From the NCBI GenBank assembly GCA_964504445.1, contig CAZDEO010000009.1, positions 1-64,000 on the forward strand: DNA of 64,000 nt. The letters run 5' to 3'. Source of the DNA: JACSRF01 sp964504445. GTDB lineage: Bacteria > Chloroflexota > Anaerolineae > Promineifilales > Promineifilaceae. Under the pieces are notes generated by a model, which made no database searches, was not told the DNA's origin, and saw only the letters and a program-made list of their open reading frames with translations. Shown piece by piece: positions 33,180 through 42,264 of the stretch (its first letter is position 1; every line of letters starts with the position of its first letter). A program made the translations under genes and the position numbers.

Positions 33180-34127
33180 CTAATCTCGCAGTGCCCGGCC
33201 CGTGAGGTGCAGGAACACCGCTTCCAGGTTGGGTTCTTCAATATCAATGGTGCGCACCGGCACACCGGCGTCGTTGGCCTTGGTGATGGCTCCGGGTAGC
33301 GCTTCTTCGGCTTCAGTGACAGAGAGGGCAATTTCCCCGTCCAGCGCGGTAACGGCTAATACACCGGGCAGTCCTTCAAACAAATGGGTCACTTCTTCAC
33401 CCAGGAAGCCTTCGCCCAGGTGCAGGCGCAGCGTTTCTTGCTGGCCCACTACCTTGGTCAATTCAGCCTGGGTGCCTACCGCAATGAGTTGGCCATGATC
33501 AATAATGCCCACGCGGTCGCTTAATTCTTCAGCTTCTTCCATGTAGTGGGTGGTGTAGAGGATGGTGATGCCGTGGTCGCGCAATTCTTTGACCATGTCC
33601 AGGATGCGGCGGCGGCTTTGGGGATCGATGCCAACTGTTGGCTCGTCCATAAAGAGCAGTTGCGGCTTGTGCAGCAGCCCGGCGGCGATGTTGATGCGCC
33701 GTTTCATGCCGCCGGAATAGGTGCCCACGCGGTCGTCGGCCCGGTCGCGTAAATTTACCTGTTCTAGCACGTCTTCAATGCGTTTTTTGAGGTCTTTGCC
33801 AGCCAGGTTGTACATCTGGCCCCAAAAGCGCAGGTTTTGCCGCGCCGTCAGCTCGTCGTAAAGGGCAATTTCTTGAGGCACAATGCCGATAATTTCGCGG
33901 ACGCGCAGGCTGTCTTTGGTAATGGAATGCCCACCGATTACGGCCGTGCCCGATGTAGGCTCTAGCAAACAACTAAGCATAGAGATGGTAGTGGTTTTCC
34001 CCGCGCCGTTTGGCCCCAGCAGGCTAAATATTTCGCCCCGTAACACGCTAAAAGAAACGTCTTTGACGGCTTCCAGATCGCCATACTTCTTGCTTAAATT
34101 TTGAGTAGTTAAAATAGCTTCGCTCAT
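33180..34127 (-). CDS. ABC-2 type exporter, ATP-binding subunit
   Basis: 315-residue ATPase powering the two permeases encoded just downstream (12-base spacing). It has Walker A GPNGAGKTTT, the signature YSGGMKRRINIA, Walker B LLFMDEPTVGID, the D-loop and the switch His in TTHYMEEAEEL. The C-terminal 90 residues form the extra regulatory domain seen in DrrA/CcmA-type ATPases. GAGGAAA precedes the ATG. It belongs to the operon 34725-30620. Confidence 0.95.
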   Translation of the reverse strand: MSEAILTTQNLSKKYGDLEAVKDVSFSVLRGEIFSLLGPNGAGKTTTISMLSCLLEPTSGTAVIGGHSITKDSLRVREIIGIVPQEIALYDELTARQNLRFWGQMYNLAGKDLKKRIEDVLEQVNLRDRADDRVGTYSGGMKRRINIAAGLLHKPQLLFMDEPTVGIDPQSRRRILDMVKELRDHGITILYTTHYMEEAEELSDRVGIIDHGQLIAVGTQAELTKVVGQQETLRLHLGEGFLGEEVTHLFEGLPGVLAVTALDGEIALSVTEAEEALPGAITKANDAGVPVRTIDIEEPNLEAVFLHLTGRALRD

Positions 34128-34209
34128 GGGTTTCCTCTGTTAATAAAGGATGTCTGAAGACCGGTGGGAGCTTGCCATTGGCAAACCACCACCGGCCTGT
34201 TTGGTTGAG

Positions 34210-34725
34210 TTACTGCATTTTTTCCTGGTTTGTCCGGTAGCCTTTAAAGATGACATAGATGCCGCCGAGGATGAGCAGTGCTGGCCACAGCCTGCCCACC
34301 AGCTCCAGGGCGGTGTGGAAAAAGCCACCGAGGAACAAGCTGCTGCCAATGAGGGCCATGATGCCACCGGGGATGAGGGGCCACCAGTGGGTTTCTGAGG
34401 TGAAAACGGCCGTGAGCACTGTAATCAACACCCATCCTGCCGCAAAGCCCAAGAAGAAAACGCCTCCTTCAGCCTCACCGGTTATGTTAAAAACGGGCCC
34501 TGCAACCAGGTAAGTTCCTAACCCCAAACCACCCAAGATGCCGCTGGGGATGAAGAATCCGGCCTGGCGGGTGATAACGCCAGCGACCAAAAAGGCGGTG
34601 GCTATCAGGGGCAAAACCAACAGCCCCATGGTTTCTGTAAAGTCAATAAATTGGGCAACCAGGGCAAATATGCCCAGACCAATTAACAAAATTCCACCCA
34701 TTAAATCGTTACGCTTTTTGTTCAT
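34210..34725 (-). CDS. small polytopic membrane protein heading the ABC exporter operon
   Basis: 171 residues with about six hydrophobic spans, beginning NKKRNDLMGGILLIGLGIFALVAQF and ending RLWPALLILGGIYVIFKGYR, the latter like the LiaF/DUF5668 membrane motif. AAGGAG before the ATG at 34725 marks the start; a longer in-frame version from 34755 is less likely. It is the first gene of the exporter operon, 82 bases before the ATPase, with a CCGGTGG/CCACCGG hairpin in between. It may sense envelope stress or be an accessory subunit. That role is inferred only from topology and position. Confidence 0.7.
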   Translation of the reverse strand: MNKKRNDLMGGILLIGLGIFALVAQFIDFTETMGLLVLPLIATAFLVAGVITRQAGFFIPSGILGGLGLGTYLVAGPVFNITGEAEGGVFFLGFAAGWVLITVLTAVFTSETHWWPLIPGGIMALIGSSLFLGGFFHTALELVGRLWPALLILGGIYVIFKGYRTNQEKMQ

Positions 34726-34755
34726 TTCCAAACTCCTTTTAATTAGGGTCATCAT

Positions 34756-35027
34756 GTTTATCAGTTATGCTGCCAGTATAAAGGTTAGGTAGGTCATGGT
34801 TGATGTGCCGGAAGTCATGTTCAGGTCATATTTCCCGTTGGCCCCAATCTAGGCCATACTTAGCGGAATCGAAATAACCAGGGAACAGTTATCGGATTTC
34901 GCCGAGAAATCGGATCTCTCATTTCAATACTGATACTGCTTGGATGGGATTCCTTTTCTTTAGCAAACGTGCTATTGTATGGGCAAAGTGGGGCTGTATT
35001 TTGGGTAACTCTGTGGAGGTGGCAGCC
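34756..35027. other. divergent intergenic region
   Basis: Region between the exporter operon (minus) and the acetyltransferase gene (plus). I see AT-rich stretches and a short repeated ATCGGAT near 34893-34916 but no convincing promoter pair, operator dyad or small gene. Confidence 0.4.
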
Positions 35028-35459
35028 ATGAGTGTCGTGATACAGGAAATGAGCATCCGTGATTATGATGAAGTACGGGCTTTATGGGAGTCTTCTGAAG
35101 GTATTGAGATTAGTGATATTGATTCGCGGCAAGATATTTCCCGCTTTCTAGAGCGTAACCCGGGTTTGAGTTTTGTGGCAAGGGAAAATGGCGAGTTAGT
35201 GGGAGTGGTGCTGTGCAGCCACGATGGGCGACGCGGTTACATTGATCAGCTGGCTGTGCGCGCGTCTCACCGGCGGCAAGGAATCGGCCGTTTCCTGGTC
35301 TCTCGTTGCCTGTTTCACCTTATGCGCCTGGGCATTCGCCGCTGGAACCTCTTTGTGTTGGAGAATAACCAGGAGGCCATTGCTTTTTGGCGGGCGCTGG
35401 GCTGGGCAGAACGGGTAGAACTGGTTACCATGTCGCGGCAGGGTGGAAACGGTATATGA
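35028..35459 (+). CDS. GNAT-family N-acetyltransferase
   Basis: 143 residues, a single GNAT domain that transfers acetyl from acetyl-CoA. Visible motifs: IQEMSIRDYDEVRALW at the N-terminus, SFVARENGELVGVVLCSHDGRRGYIDQLAV, motif A AVRASHRRQGIGRFLV (the Q/RxxGxG/A acetyl-CoA loop), and LFVLENNQEAIAFWRALGW. GGAGG nine bases before the ATG supports this start over one 84 bases upstream. It overlaps the following arginase-family gene by ATGA, so the two are co-translated and may act on the same nitrogen compound. Confidence 0.92.
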   Translation: MSVVIQEMSIRDYDEVRALWESSEGIEISDIDSRQDISRFLERNPGLSFVARENGELVGVVLCSHDGRRGYIDQLAVRASHRRQGIGRFLVSRCLFHLMRLGIRRWNLFVLENNQEAIAFWRALGWAERVELVTMSRQGGNGI

Positions 35460-36223
35460 AAAATCAGTACATTTTGACTCCGTACTTCTTGGATAGACCT
35501 GAAAACGCGCTGTACGCGTTGGCCACGCCCGATTGGGTGGTTAACGATCCCGAACTTCCGGTGGGCAGCCCGCAGGAACGAATGGCGCATCTTTACAAGC
35601 CGCTGGCGGCGCAGGTTGGGGCGGCAGTAATGAGGGGTGAGCGCCCGGTGAGCGTGGCCGGAGATTGCTGCACTAGCATAGGCGTCCTGGCCGGGTTGGA
35701 GCAGGCTGGCTTGCGGCCTAACCTCATCTGGTTTGATGCGCACGGTGATTTTAATACCTGGGAGACAACCCCCAGCGGCTTTTTGGGCGGCATGCCGCTG
35801 GCTATGGCTGTGGGGCGGGGCGAGCAGACCATTGTGCAGGCCGTTGGATTGACGCCGTTGCCGGAAGAACAGGTTATTTTGACGGATGCGCGGGATTTGG
35901 ATGCCGAAGAACGCGAGGCGGTGAGTGCATCGCGTGTCACGCACTTGGGTCGGGTAGAGGACCTGCTAGACTATCCGTTGCCGGATGGGCCATTCTACGT
36001 GCACTTTGATGCGGATGTGCTGGATCCCGCCGACGCCCCGGCTATGAATTATCTGGCCCATGGCGGGCCTTCCCTGGATATGGTGCAGCGCGTGCTGCGC
36101 CGTCTGGCGGCGTCGGGGCAGGTGCGGGCGGTGTCTCTTTCGTCTTGGAGTCCGGCGATGGATGGTAACGGCCGTTCCCGCAACGTGGTGATGGGCCTTC
36201 TGCGAGAACTCCTGGCGTCTTGA
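35456..36223 (+). CDS. arginase/agmatinase-family hydrolase
   Basis: 255 residues of the ureohydrolase fold, which hydrolyses guanidino or formimino compounds with two Mn ions. The ligand motifs DAHGDFN and HFDADVLDP are intact. The first ligand motif, GGDHS in arginase, reads AGDCCTS, so the usual His is Cys; a GDC-type variant occurs in a bacterial subfamily and may prefer another metal or substrate. The C-terminus keeps VSLSSWSPAMD in place of the usual Glu-containing motif. Coupled by ATGA overlap to a GNAT acetyltransferase, so an acetylated polyamine or amino acid is a reasonable guess for the substrate, but no more. Confidence 0.88.
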   Translation: MKNQYILTPYFLDRPENALYALATPDWVVNDPELPVGSPQERMAHLYKPLAAQVGAAVMRGERPVSVAGDCCTSIGVLAGLEQAGLRPNLIWFDAHGDFNTWETTPSGFLGGMPLAMAVGRGEQTIVQAVGLTPLPEEQVILTDARDLDAEEREAVSASRVTHLGRVEDLLDYPLPDGPFYVHFDADVLDPADAPAMNYLAHGGPSLDMVQRVLRRLAASGQVRAVSLSSWSPAMDGNGRSRNVVMGLLRELLAS

Positions 36224-36350
36224 CACCAGCCAATGACTTTTATCAAAGGCAAATGTGCTGTTTGTCACTATTCCCCCAACGCTGTTTGGCATAAAGTGCA
36301 GGGAATACTGTTGCTCTTGGTAAACAAAGTAGCACATTGAAAAAAAGGAA

Positions 36351-36420
36351 TTTCGACTTTTCTGGAAGCTGAGAAAGCGTCTTTGCCAAAGCAATTGGTT
36401 CGTAGCTTCCGGTAAATGAT
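36351..36420 (-). repeat. dispersed intergenic repeat, copy 3 (inverted)
   Basis: Reverse complement matches copies 1 and 2: GGAAGCTACGAACCAA.. then GCAAAGACGCTTTCTCAGC and TTCCAGA. It ends 15 bases before the uspA start. The rest of the gap from 36224 shows nothing I can name. Confidence 0.8.
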
Positions 36421-36435
36421 ATGTGGTGGGAGCAT

Positions 36436-36873
36436 ATGTATAAATTAATTTTAGTACCGCTAGATGGTTCTCAACGCGCTGAGGCAATATTGCCTCATGT
36501 GGAAAACTTGGCGCGCTGCACAGGCGCAAAATTACTTTTGCTTAACGTCATCGATCCGCCCATGAACCTGGTCAGCCCTTATGACATGATGCCCAGCTAT
36601 ACGGCGGAAGAGATTCAGGCTATGGTTGATGATGCTGAGGCGTATTTGCGTATGGCTGCAGAGCGCGTGCAGGCCCACAACATTACTGCACAAACAATTG
36701 TAGAGTACGGGGCGGTGGTAGCCACCATCATTGAGATTGCAGAACGGGAGAAGGCTGACCTGGTAGCTATGGCTAGCCATGGCCGAACTGGCCTTTCGCG
36801 CGTCTTTTATGGCAGCGTGGCTGCTGGCGTTTTGCAGCGCATTGATCGCCCCTTGCTTCTTGTTCGTGCCTGA
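36436..36873 (+). CDS. universal stress protein, UspA family
   Basis: 145 residues, one Usp domain. N-terminus YKLILVPLDGSQRAEAIL and C-terminus MASHGRTGLSRVFYGSVAAGVLQR..PLLLVRA carry the ATP-binding pattern G-2x-G-9x-G-(S/A), so this is the nucleotide-binding type. GGGAG precedes the ATG at 36436. It lies 46 bases before the thioredoxin-VKOR gene, probably in one transcript, which fits a shared stress or redox theme. An intergenic dispersed repeat sits immediately upstream. Confidence 0.94.
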   Translation: MYKLILVPLDGSQRAEAILPHVENLARCTGAKLLLLNVIDPPMNLVSPYDMMPSYTAEEIQAMVDDAEAYLRMAAERVQAHNITAQTIVEYGAVVATIIEIAEREKADLVAMASHGRTGLSRVFYGSVAAGVLQRIDRPLLLVRA

Positions 36874-36919
36874 AGGCGTTATTGAACATTTCGGCGGGCC
36901 ATTCGTGAGGTTTGTGTCT

Positions 36920-38113
36920 ATGAAAAAAGCTTTTTGGCTGATATTGGCTGTTGCGTTGTGCCTGACGGCCTCCCGTGTAGCGCTGGCTCAGAATAACACC
37001 GGCGCAACAGAAGCCGCATCCCCAATTGTCCAAGCTGTCTTGTTTTATTCGCCTAGCTGCCCCCATTGTCATCGGGTAATTGAGCAGGATCTTCCGCCAC
37101 TAAATGAACAATATGGCGAGCAACTGCAAATTTTAGGTATTGATACATCGAAGAGCATAGGCCAGCAGTTGTACCAAAATACCATTGAGCAGTTTGCCTT
37201 GCCGGTGGCGCGGCAGGGCGTGCCAACGCTGGTGGTGGGAGACACGGTGTTGGTGGGCAGCGTGGAGATTCCCCAGATGTTTCCGCAAATTGTGGCTGAG
37301 GGAATAGCGGCAGGAGGGATTGGTTGGCCTGATATTCCTGGTTTGGTGGAGGCCGTTCCAGACCTGCCACTGTCGGCTGACCCACAGCTGCGGGCTGATA
37401 CGCTTGCCGCGCAGGAAACGGCCGTTGCTGCTAATGAAGGGGTGGCAAACAGCTCTTCTTCCGCCGCTGTGGCGCTAGAAGAAATTGACACCACCGGCAT
37501 GGCGGTGGTGGAGACGCCGCCAGCAGACCCGGCTGGTTTTACCCTGGCCTGGCTGGTGATGGCGGGTATGGGGGCGGCTTTGGTCTTTACGACCCATCGT
37601 CTCTGGAAGGCACAGGCGGGCGTGGTAAACGTCATGGAAACGGCCGTATCCCCTGTCAACGCCCCCCTTGTCCCTGTTTTTGTCGTCATTGGTCTCATAG
37701 TGGCTGGCTATTTGAGCTATGTAGAAATCACCCACGTAGAGGCGGTTTGTGGCCCGGTAGGCGAGTGTAATATTGTGCAGTCCAGCCCCTATGCCCAAAT
37801 TTTGGGCATTCCCGTGGCCGTTTTGGGGGTTCTCAACTACCTGGCTGTGGGTGGGTTGTGGCTGTGGAAGCAGGTTAACACCCAGGCTCGGCTGCCCTTG
37901 TTGCTGTTGCTGCCCCTGACGGTATTTGGCACCATTTTTTCTATCTATTTAACCTTCCTGGAACTCTTTGCCATTCATGCCGTGTGTGCCTGGTGCTTAA
38001 CCTCGGCTGTGATCACCACTTTTCTAATGGTGATAATTGTCAATGAAGTGACGAAACGGCCGTCGGCCCCACATCTCTCCGTGGCGGGCAAAAAAGTGAG
38101 AGACGTGTCATAA
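36920..38113 (+). CDS. thioredoxin-like/vitamin K epoxide reductase (VKOR) fusion protein
   Basis: 397 residues that would make or shuffle disulfides in exported proteins. After a signal or anchor helix (KKAFWLILAVALCLTASRVALAQ) comes a thioredoxin-like domain with SPSCPHC (redox CPHC) and the cis-Pro QGVPTLVVG, then a linker, a membrane span (TLAWLVMAGMGAALVFTT), and a VKOR domain of four spans with the loop pair VCGPVGEC and active site AVCAWC. In cyanobacterial VKOR fusions the thioredoxin part is at the C-terminus; here it is at the N-terminus. Start chosen at 36920 because the earlier in-frame start overlaps uspA and lacks the leader. Followed by two intrinsic terminators. Confidence 0.9.
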   Translation: MKKAFWLILAVALCLTASRVALAQNNTGATEAASPIVQAVLFYSPSCPHCHRVIEQDLPPLNEQYGEQLQILGIDTSKSIGQQLYQNTIEQFALPVARQGVPTLVVGDTVLVGSVEIPQMFPQIVAEGIAAGGIGWPDIPGLVEAVPDLPLSADPQLRADTLAAQETAVAANEGVANSSSSAAVALEEIDTTGMAVVETPPADPAGFTLAWLVMAGMGAALVFTTHRLWKAQAGVVNVMETAVSPVNAPLVPVFVVIGLIVAGYLSYVEITHVEAVCGPVGECNIVQSSPYAQILGIPVAVLGVLNYLAVGGLWLWKQVNTQARLPLLLLLPLTVFGTIFSIYLTFLELFAIHAVCAWCLTSAVITTFLMVIIVNEVTKRPSAPHLSVAGKKVRDVS

Positions 38114-38211
38114 GCCTATTGGTATTTCGCAGTACCCTTACCGTGTTCGTGCCGGTGCTATTCTTGGCGCCGGTACAGGCCGGTTTTCCCAAAGAAATAT
38201 AACTGGAACAT

Positions 38212-38250
38212 GAGCCAGGGTGGTAGGACAACTCTGGCTCTTGTTTTTTT
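38212..38250 (+). terminator. intrinsic terminator
   Basis: GAGCCAG and CTGGCTC around a 15-base loop, then TTGTTTTTTT. It ends the uspA/VKOR transcript about 100 bases past the stop. Confidence 0.85.
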
Positions 38251-38260
38251 ACGGCAATGG

Positions 38261-38291
38261 GCCGGTGGGCGGCAAGCCACCGGCTCTTTTT
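38261..38291 (+). terminator. second intrinsic terminator
   Basis: GCCGGTGG and CCACCGGC around an 8-base loop, then TCTTTTT. A tandem partner to the terminator just upstream. Confidence 0.8.
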
Positions 38292-38328
38292 GCCCTTGGG
38301 TGTTGAAGATGACTTCTCTCACACCGAT

Positions 38329-38346
38329 GTGATGACAAATGTCACT
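38329..38346. promoter_or_regulatory. candidate operator upstream of the hdr/mvh operon
   Basis: GATGACAAATGTCAC contains TGACA-AA-TGTCA, a 5-bp dyad, in the 490-base gap before hdrC. The layout resembles response-regulator or CRP-type boxes, but no consensus is fully met. No clear -10/-35 pair was found between here and 38604. Confidence 0.3.
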
Positions 38347-38604
38347 AAGGCTACCTTGTTTTCACCATTACCATAAGGCTTTATGGGGCGATAGTTCTGT
38401 GCCCTGTTTTCAAGAAGTTTAGCAAACGGTTTAGTAGTTCATCACCATTGTGGCTAAAAAAAGAGGACACCATGGGTGAGCCATCCCATTATCAAAATAA
38501 AAATTTGCGTGCGATTTAGCGGCCTTGCTCTCAAAAGGGTAAGGTCGTTTTGTGTTTATTGGGCCGTATTTAGCGCAAGCTAACCGCAAAAAAGGAGGTA
38601 AACC

Positions 38605-39246
38605 TTGACCACCACAGCATTTCCTAATGAAGCAGCACCTGCTGTGGCCCGCACCCGCAGAACTTTCATGCGAGAAATTGTAGAAGACACGCCTGGCGGC
38701 AACCCGCGCCTGGAGATGTGTATTCAATGTGGCACCTGTGGCGGTTCTTGCCCCTCTGGTGCCGACATGGATTACAGCCCCCGGCGTATCTTTGCCATGG
38801 TCGAAGCTGACATGCGCGAAGAGGTACTCAAGGCGAACACCTTTTGGTACTGCGTTTCTTGCTATCTCTGTATGGTGCGTTGCCCCCAAGAGGTGCATAT
38901 TACTGACATTATGTACACGCTCAAGCGCAAAGCCATCCGGGAAGGGTATTACCGGGAGTCTAGCGCCAACGAAGCACCAGATTTTTCGGAGACGTTTATA
39001 GACGCGGTGATGAAGTACGGCCGTTCCTTTGAGCTGGGCCTGGCAACCCGCTACCACCTGCGTCACCATCCCCTGGGCGCGATGAAAATGGCTGCCGGCA
39101 TGGGGCTGAACATGCTGCGCAAGGGGCGCATGGACCTGACTCCGCGCCGCATCAAAAACATTGACCAGCTGCGTGCCATTATGGACAAGGCCAAAGAAAT
39201 AGCCAGAGAAGAAAGGGAGCACATAGAAATGGGAGGTGGCCGATGA
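38605..39246 (+). CDS. hdrC: heterodisulfide reductase-like subunit C (HdrC), two 4Fe-4S clusters
   Basis: 213 residues, cytoplasmic electron-transfer subunit. Two ferredoxin-type cluster motifs are present: CIQCGTCGGSCPSG (near residue 35) and CVSCYLCMVRCP (near 80). A C-terminal helical region lacks membrane spans, which separates it from HdrE/NarI-type partners. TTG start seven bases after AAAGGAGG. First gene of the operon hdrC-hdrB-hdrA-mvhD-mvhG-mvhA. It would pass electrons from HdrA to HdrB. The disulfide reduced in a non-methanogen is unknown. Confidence 0.92.
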   Translation: MTTTAFPNEAAPAVARTRRTFMREIVEDTPGGNPRLEMCIQCGTCGGSCPSGADMDYSPRRIFAMVEADMREEVLKANTFWYCVSCYLCMVRCPQEVHITDIMYTLKRKAIREGYYRESSANEAPDFSETFIDAVMKYGRSFELGLATRYHLRHHPLGAMKMAAGMGLNMLRKGRMDLTPRRIKNIDQLRAIMDKAKEIAREEREHIEMGGGR

Positions 39247-40205
39247 AATATACCTACTACCCCGGCTGTTCCTTAGAAAAAAATGCCAGCGCCTACCATG
39301 ATTCCACCATGGCTGTGGCTGCCCCCTTGGGCATGGAGTTCCAGGAAGTAGATGATTGGAACTGTTGCGGGGCCATTGAAATGATTGCCATTGACAAAAT
39401 GCAGGCTTACGCCCTGGTAACGCGCAACCTGGCCCTGGCTGAAGCACAAACCCCCACTGGGCAAACCATGGTTGCCCCTTGTAGCGCCTGTTTCTTGAAC
39501 CTGAGTAAATGTGATGCGTACCTGGTAAAAGACCCGCCCCTGGCAGCCAAAGTAAACCAGGCGTTGGCGGCGGGCGGTATGCATTACACGCCGGGCGCGG
39601 TGCAGACGCGCCATTTGCTAGAAGCTATGGTGCAAGATGTGGGGTATGAAGGGGTGAAGGCGCAGGTGAAACGGCCGTTGTACAACCTCAAAGTTGCCCC
39701 CTACTATGGCTGCCTCATCGTGCGTCCCGGCTTCCTGGAAAAATTCGACGACCATGAATACCCCCAGAGCCTGGACAAACTGATGCGCGTTTTGGGCGCC
39801 GACGTCGTAGATTTCCCCATGAAAGCCCACTGCTGCGGTGGCCACATGACCCAAATTAGCGAAGAAGTGGCCTTGGGTCTCATCTACCGCCTGCTAAAGA
39901 ATGCCGCCGACTATGGCGCCGACGTTATCGCCACCATCTGCCCCATGTGCCAGCTCAACCTGGATGCTTACCAGGAAAACGTAAACAAATATTACGGCAC
40001 GAACTTCAAAATCCCCATTTTGTACTTTACCCAACTCATGGGCCTGGCTTTTGGCATGGATCCGGCAAACCTGGGTTTTGGTCAAGAATTCATGGACGCG
40101 GCCCCCGCATTAACCAAAATTGGTGTGGAAGCCCCCCAAAAACCCAAGCCAGAGAAACCCACCAAAGAGGCCTTGCCCATGCCCCAGATGCCGGAGGAGG
40201 AGTGA
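39243..40205 (+). CDS. hdrB: heterodisulfide reductase-like subunit B (HdrB), two CCG domains
   Basis: 320 residues, about the size of HdrB with a Pro/Lys-rich tail. It has the cysteine-rich CCG motifs that hold the non-cubane [4Fe-4S] clusters: YYPGCSLEKNA with DDWNCCGA and APCSACFLNLSKC in the first half, then YYGCLIVRP, KAHCCGGHM and CPMCQLNLDAY in the second. This is the catalytic subunit for disulfide reduction in methanogens; here the electron acceptor could be another disulfide or a different protein. It overlaps hdrC by ATGA. Confidence 0.94.
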   Translation: MKYTYYPGCSLEKNASAYHDSTMAVAAPLGMEFQEVDDWNCCGAIEMIAIDKMQAYALVTRNLALAEAQTPTGQTMVAPCSACFLNLSKCDAYLVKDPPLAAKVNQALAAGGMHYTPGAVQTRHLLEAMVQDVGYEGVKAQVKRPLYNLKVAPYYGCLIVRPGFLEKFDDHEYPQSLDKLMRVLGADVVDFPMKAHCCGGHMTQISEEVALGLIYRLLKNAADYGADVIATICPMCQLNLDAYQENVNKYYGTNFKIPILYFTQLMGLAFGMDPANLGFGQEFMDAAPALTKIGVEAPQKPKPEKPTKEALPMPQMPEEE

Positions 40206-40208
40206 GCG

Positions 40209-42248
40209 ATGAGTGAAGAACGGATAGGCGTTTATGTTTGCCATTGTGGGTCCAACATCGCTGCCACGGTAGACGTGGAAGATGTGGCCGTTTGGGCCAA
40301 AGAGGAACTGGGCGATCACGGCGTTGTTGTTTCCCGCGATTATAAATTTATGTGCTCTAGCCTGGGTCAAGAACTGATTCAGGACGATATTAAAGAACAA
40401 GGGCTTACCCGCGTTGTCGTAGCAGCCTGCTCACCCCATCTGCATGAAAAAACCTTCCGCAATGCCTGCGACCGCGCTGGCCTTAATCCCTTCTTGTGTG
40501 AAATGGTCTCCGTGCGGGAGCAAGTCTCCTGGGTACACACAGACAAAGACCTGGCAACGAAGAAAGCAAAAGCGATGGTGGCTGGCGGCGTGGAACGGGT
40601 AGCCCATCATGAGCCGCTGGAACCGCTGCACGTGCCCATCAACGAAGCGACCCTGGTGGTGGGTGCGGGCATTGCCGGTATTCAGGCGGCCCTGGAGATT
40701 GCCGACAGCGGCTTTCCCGTATATCTGGTAGAGCGCGAGCCGTCCATTGGCGGGCACATGGCTCAGTTTGATAAGACCTTTCCCACGCTAGACTGTGCCG
40801 CCTGTATTCTCACCCCCAAGATGGTGGACGCGGGCGCACACCCCAACATTACCCTGCTCTCCTGGAGCGAGGTGGAGCGGGTGGATGGCTACGTGGGCAA
40901 TTTCACCGTAACCATTCGCAAAAAGGCGCGCTATGTGAATGAAGATGTCTGCACAGGCTGCGGCATTTGCATCGAAAAGTGCCCGGTGAAGGTCATTGAC
41001 ATGGACTTTGAGGCTGGGCTGGGGTACCGCAAAGCGGTGTATCGGCCGTTCCCTCAGGCTGTGCCGAAGTATCCAGTGATTGACACAGAAAATTGCACCT
41101 ACTTTAAGCGCGGCAAATGCAAGGCATGCCAGATTTTCTGCCCCACGCAGCCTAACTCTATTGACTTCGAGCAGCAAGACCAACTGCTGCAAGTGCCCGT
41201 AGGCAATATTATTCTGGCCACAGGGTACGATTTGTTTGATGCACGACGGATTCCGCAGTATGGATACGGCCGTCTTGCCAACGTCTTCACCAGCATGGAA
41301 TTCGAGCGCTTATGCAACGCCGCCGGCCCCACTAACGGTAACGTAGTGCTGCGCGATGGGGTTACCAAACCCGAATCCGTCGCCATCATCCACTGCGTGG
41401 GTAGCCGCGACCGCAACTATAACAACTACTGTTCCGTCATTTGTTGCATGCAGAGCCTCAAATTTGCCCACCTGGTCAAAGAGCGCACCGGCGCAGATGT
41501 CTACAACTTCTACATTGACATGCGCACCGCCTACAAAGATTACGACGAGTTCTACCAAAAAGTGCTGGAAGAAGGCGTTCACTTTGTGCGCGGGCGCGTG
41601 GCTGAGGTAACCGACGCCGCCCGCCGCCCCGGCGAAGAGGGCAAGCTTATTGTCCAGGCCGAAGACACCTTCATTGGCAAGCAGCGGCGCATCCCCGTAG
41701 ACATGGTTATTCTCTCTGCTGCCCTGGAACCCCGCGCCGACTCCAATGAAGTGGCCCACAAATTCGGCATTGCCTGCAGCACCAACGGCTGGTACATCGA
41801 AAAGCACCCCAAACTAGACCCCGTAGCCACCATGACCGAAGGTATCTTTATTGCCGGGTGCGCCCAGGGACCGAAGGACATCCCCTCGACCGTAGCCCAG
41901 GGCGCGGCGGCAGCCGCCCGCGTGCTGGGGCGCATTCAAATGAAGGAGCTGGCCCTGGAACCTATCCGCGCCAGCGTCATCGAAGAAAAATGCTCCGGCT
42001 GCCGCATTTGCAACGATATGTGCCCCTTCAACGCCATCATCTTCCACGAAGACCGCATGGTCACGGAAATTAACCCGGCCCTGTGCCAGGGGTGTGGCAC
42101 CTGCGTGGCGGCTTGCCCGTCTAACGCCATTACCGGAACCCAATTTAGCAATGAGCAGGTGATGGCCCAAATTGAGGGGCTACTGATGTTTAATGTGGAA
42201 GGGGAATTGATTAACAATCTGGCTGCGGCGGAATTGGTTCCGGCGTGA
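40209..42248 (+). CDS. hdrA: heterodisulfide reductase-like subunit A (HdrA), FAD and Fe-S
   Basis: 679-residue flavoprotein, the proposed site of flavin-based electron bifurcation. N-terminal domain with VCHCGSNI and AACSPHLHEKTF; FAD-binding motif VVGAGIAGIQAALEIADSG followed by LVEREPSIGGHMAQFDKTFPTLDCAACILTPKM; inserted ferredoxin-like clusters CTGCGICIEKCP and CKACQIFCP; and two C-terminal clusters CSGCRICNDMCP and CQGCGTCVAACP. That is the methanogen-like set. GGAGGAGTGAGCG precedes the ATG. The four-gene order with mvhD next matches the Mvh-Hdr complex. Confidence 0.95.
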   Translation: MSEERIGVYVCHCGSNIAATVDVEDVAVWAKEELGDHGVVVSRDYKFMCSSLGQELIQDDIKEQGLTRVVVAACSPHLHEKTFRNACDRAGLNPFLCEMVSVREQVSWVHTDKDLATKKAKAMVAGGVERVAHHEPLEPLHVPINEATLVVGAGIAGIQAALEIADSGFPVYLVEREPSIGGHMAQFDKTFPTLDCAACILTPKMVDAGAHPNITLLSWSEVERVDGYVGNFTVTIRKKARYVNEDVCTGCGICIEKCPVKVIDMDFEAGLGYRKAVYRPFPQAVPKYPVIDTENCTYFKRGKCKACQIFCPTQPNSIDFEQQDQLLQVPVGNIILATGYDLFDARRIPQYGYGRLANVFTSMEFERLCNAAGPTNGNVVLRDGVTKPESVAIIHCVGSRDRNYNNYCSVICCMQSLKFAHLVKERTGADVYNFYIDMRTAYKDYDEFYQKVLEEGVHFVRGRVAEVTDAARRPGEEGKLIVQAEDTFIGKQRRIPVDMVILSAALEPRADSNEVAHKFGIACSTNGWYIEKHPKLDPVATMTEGIFIAGCAQGPKDIPSTVAQGAAAAARVLGRIQMKELALEPIRASVIEEKCSGCRICNDMCPFNAIIFHEDRMVTEINPALCQGCGTCVAACPSNAITGTQFSNEQVMAQIEGLLMFNVEGELINNLAAAELVPA

Positions 42249-42264
42249 AATAAGGAGACGAACT

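Noticed and set aside
38431..39447. A 338-codon minus-strand open frame over hdrC
   Set aside because: The plus strand has clear Fe-S motifs and a strong ribosome site; the minus frame shows no domain.
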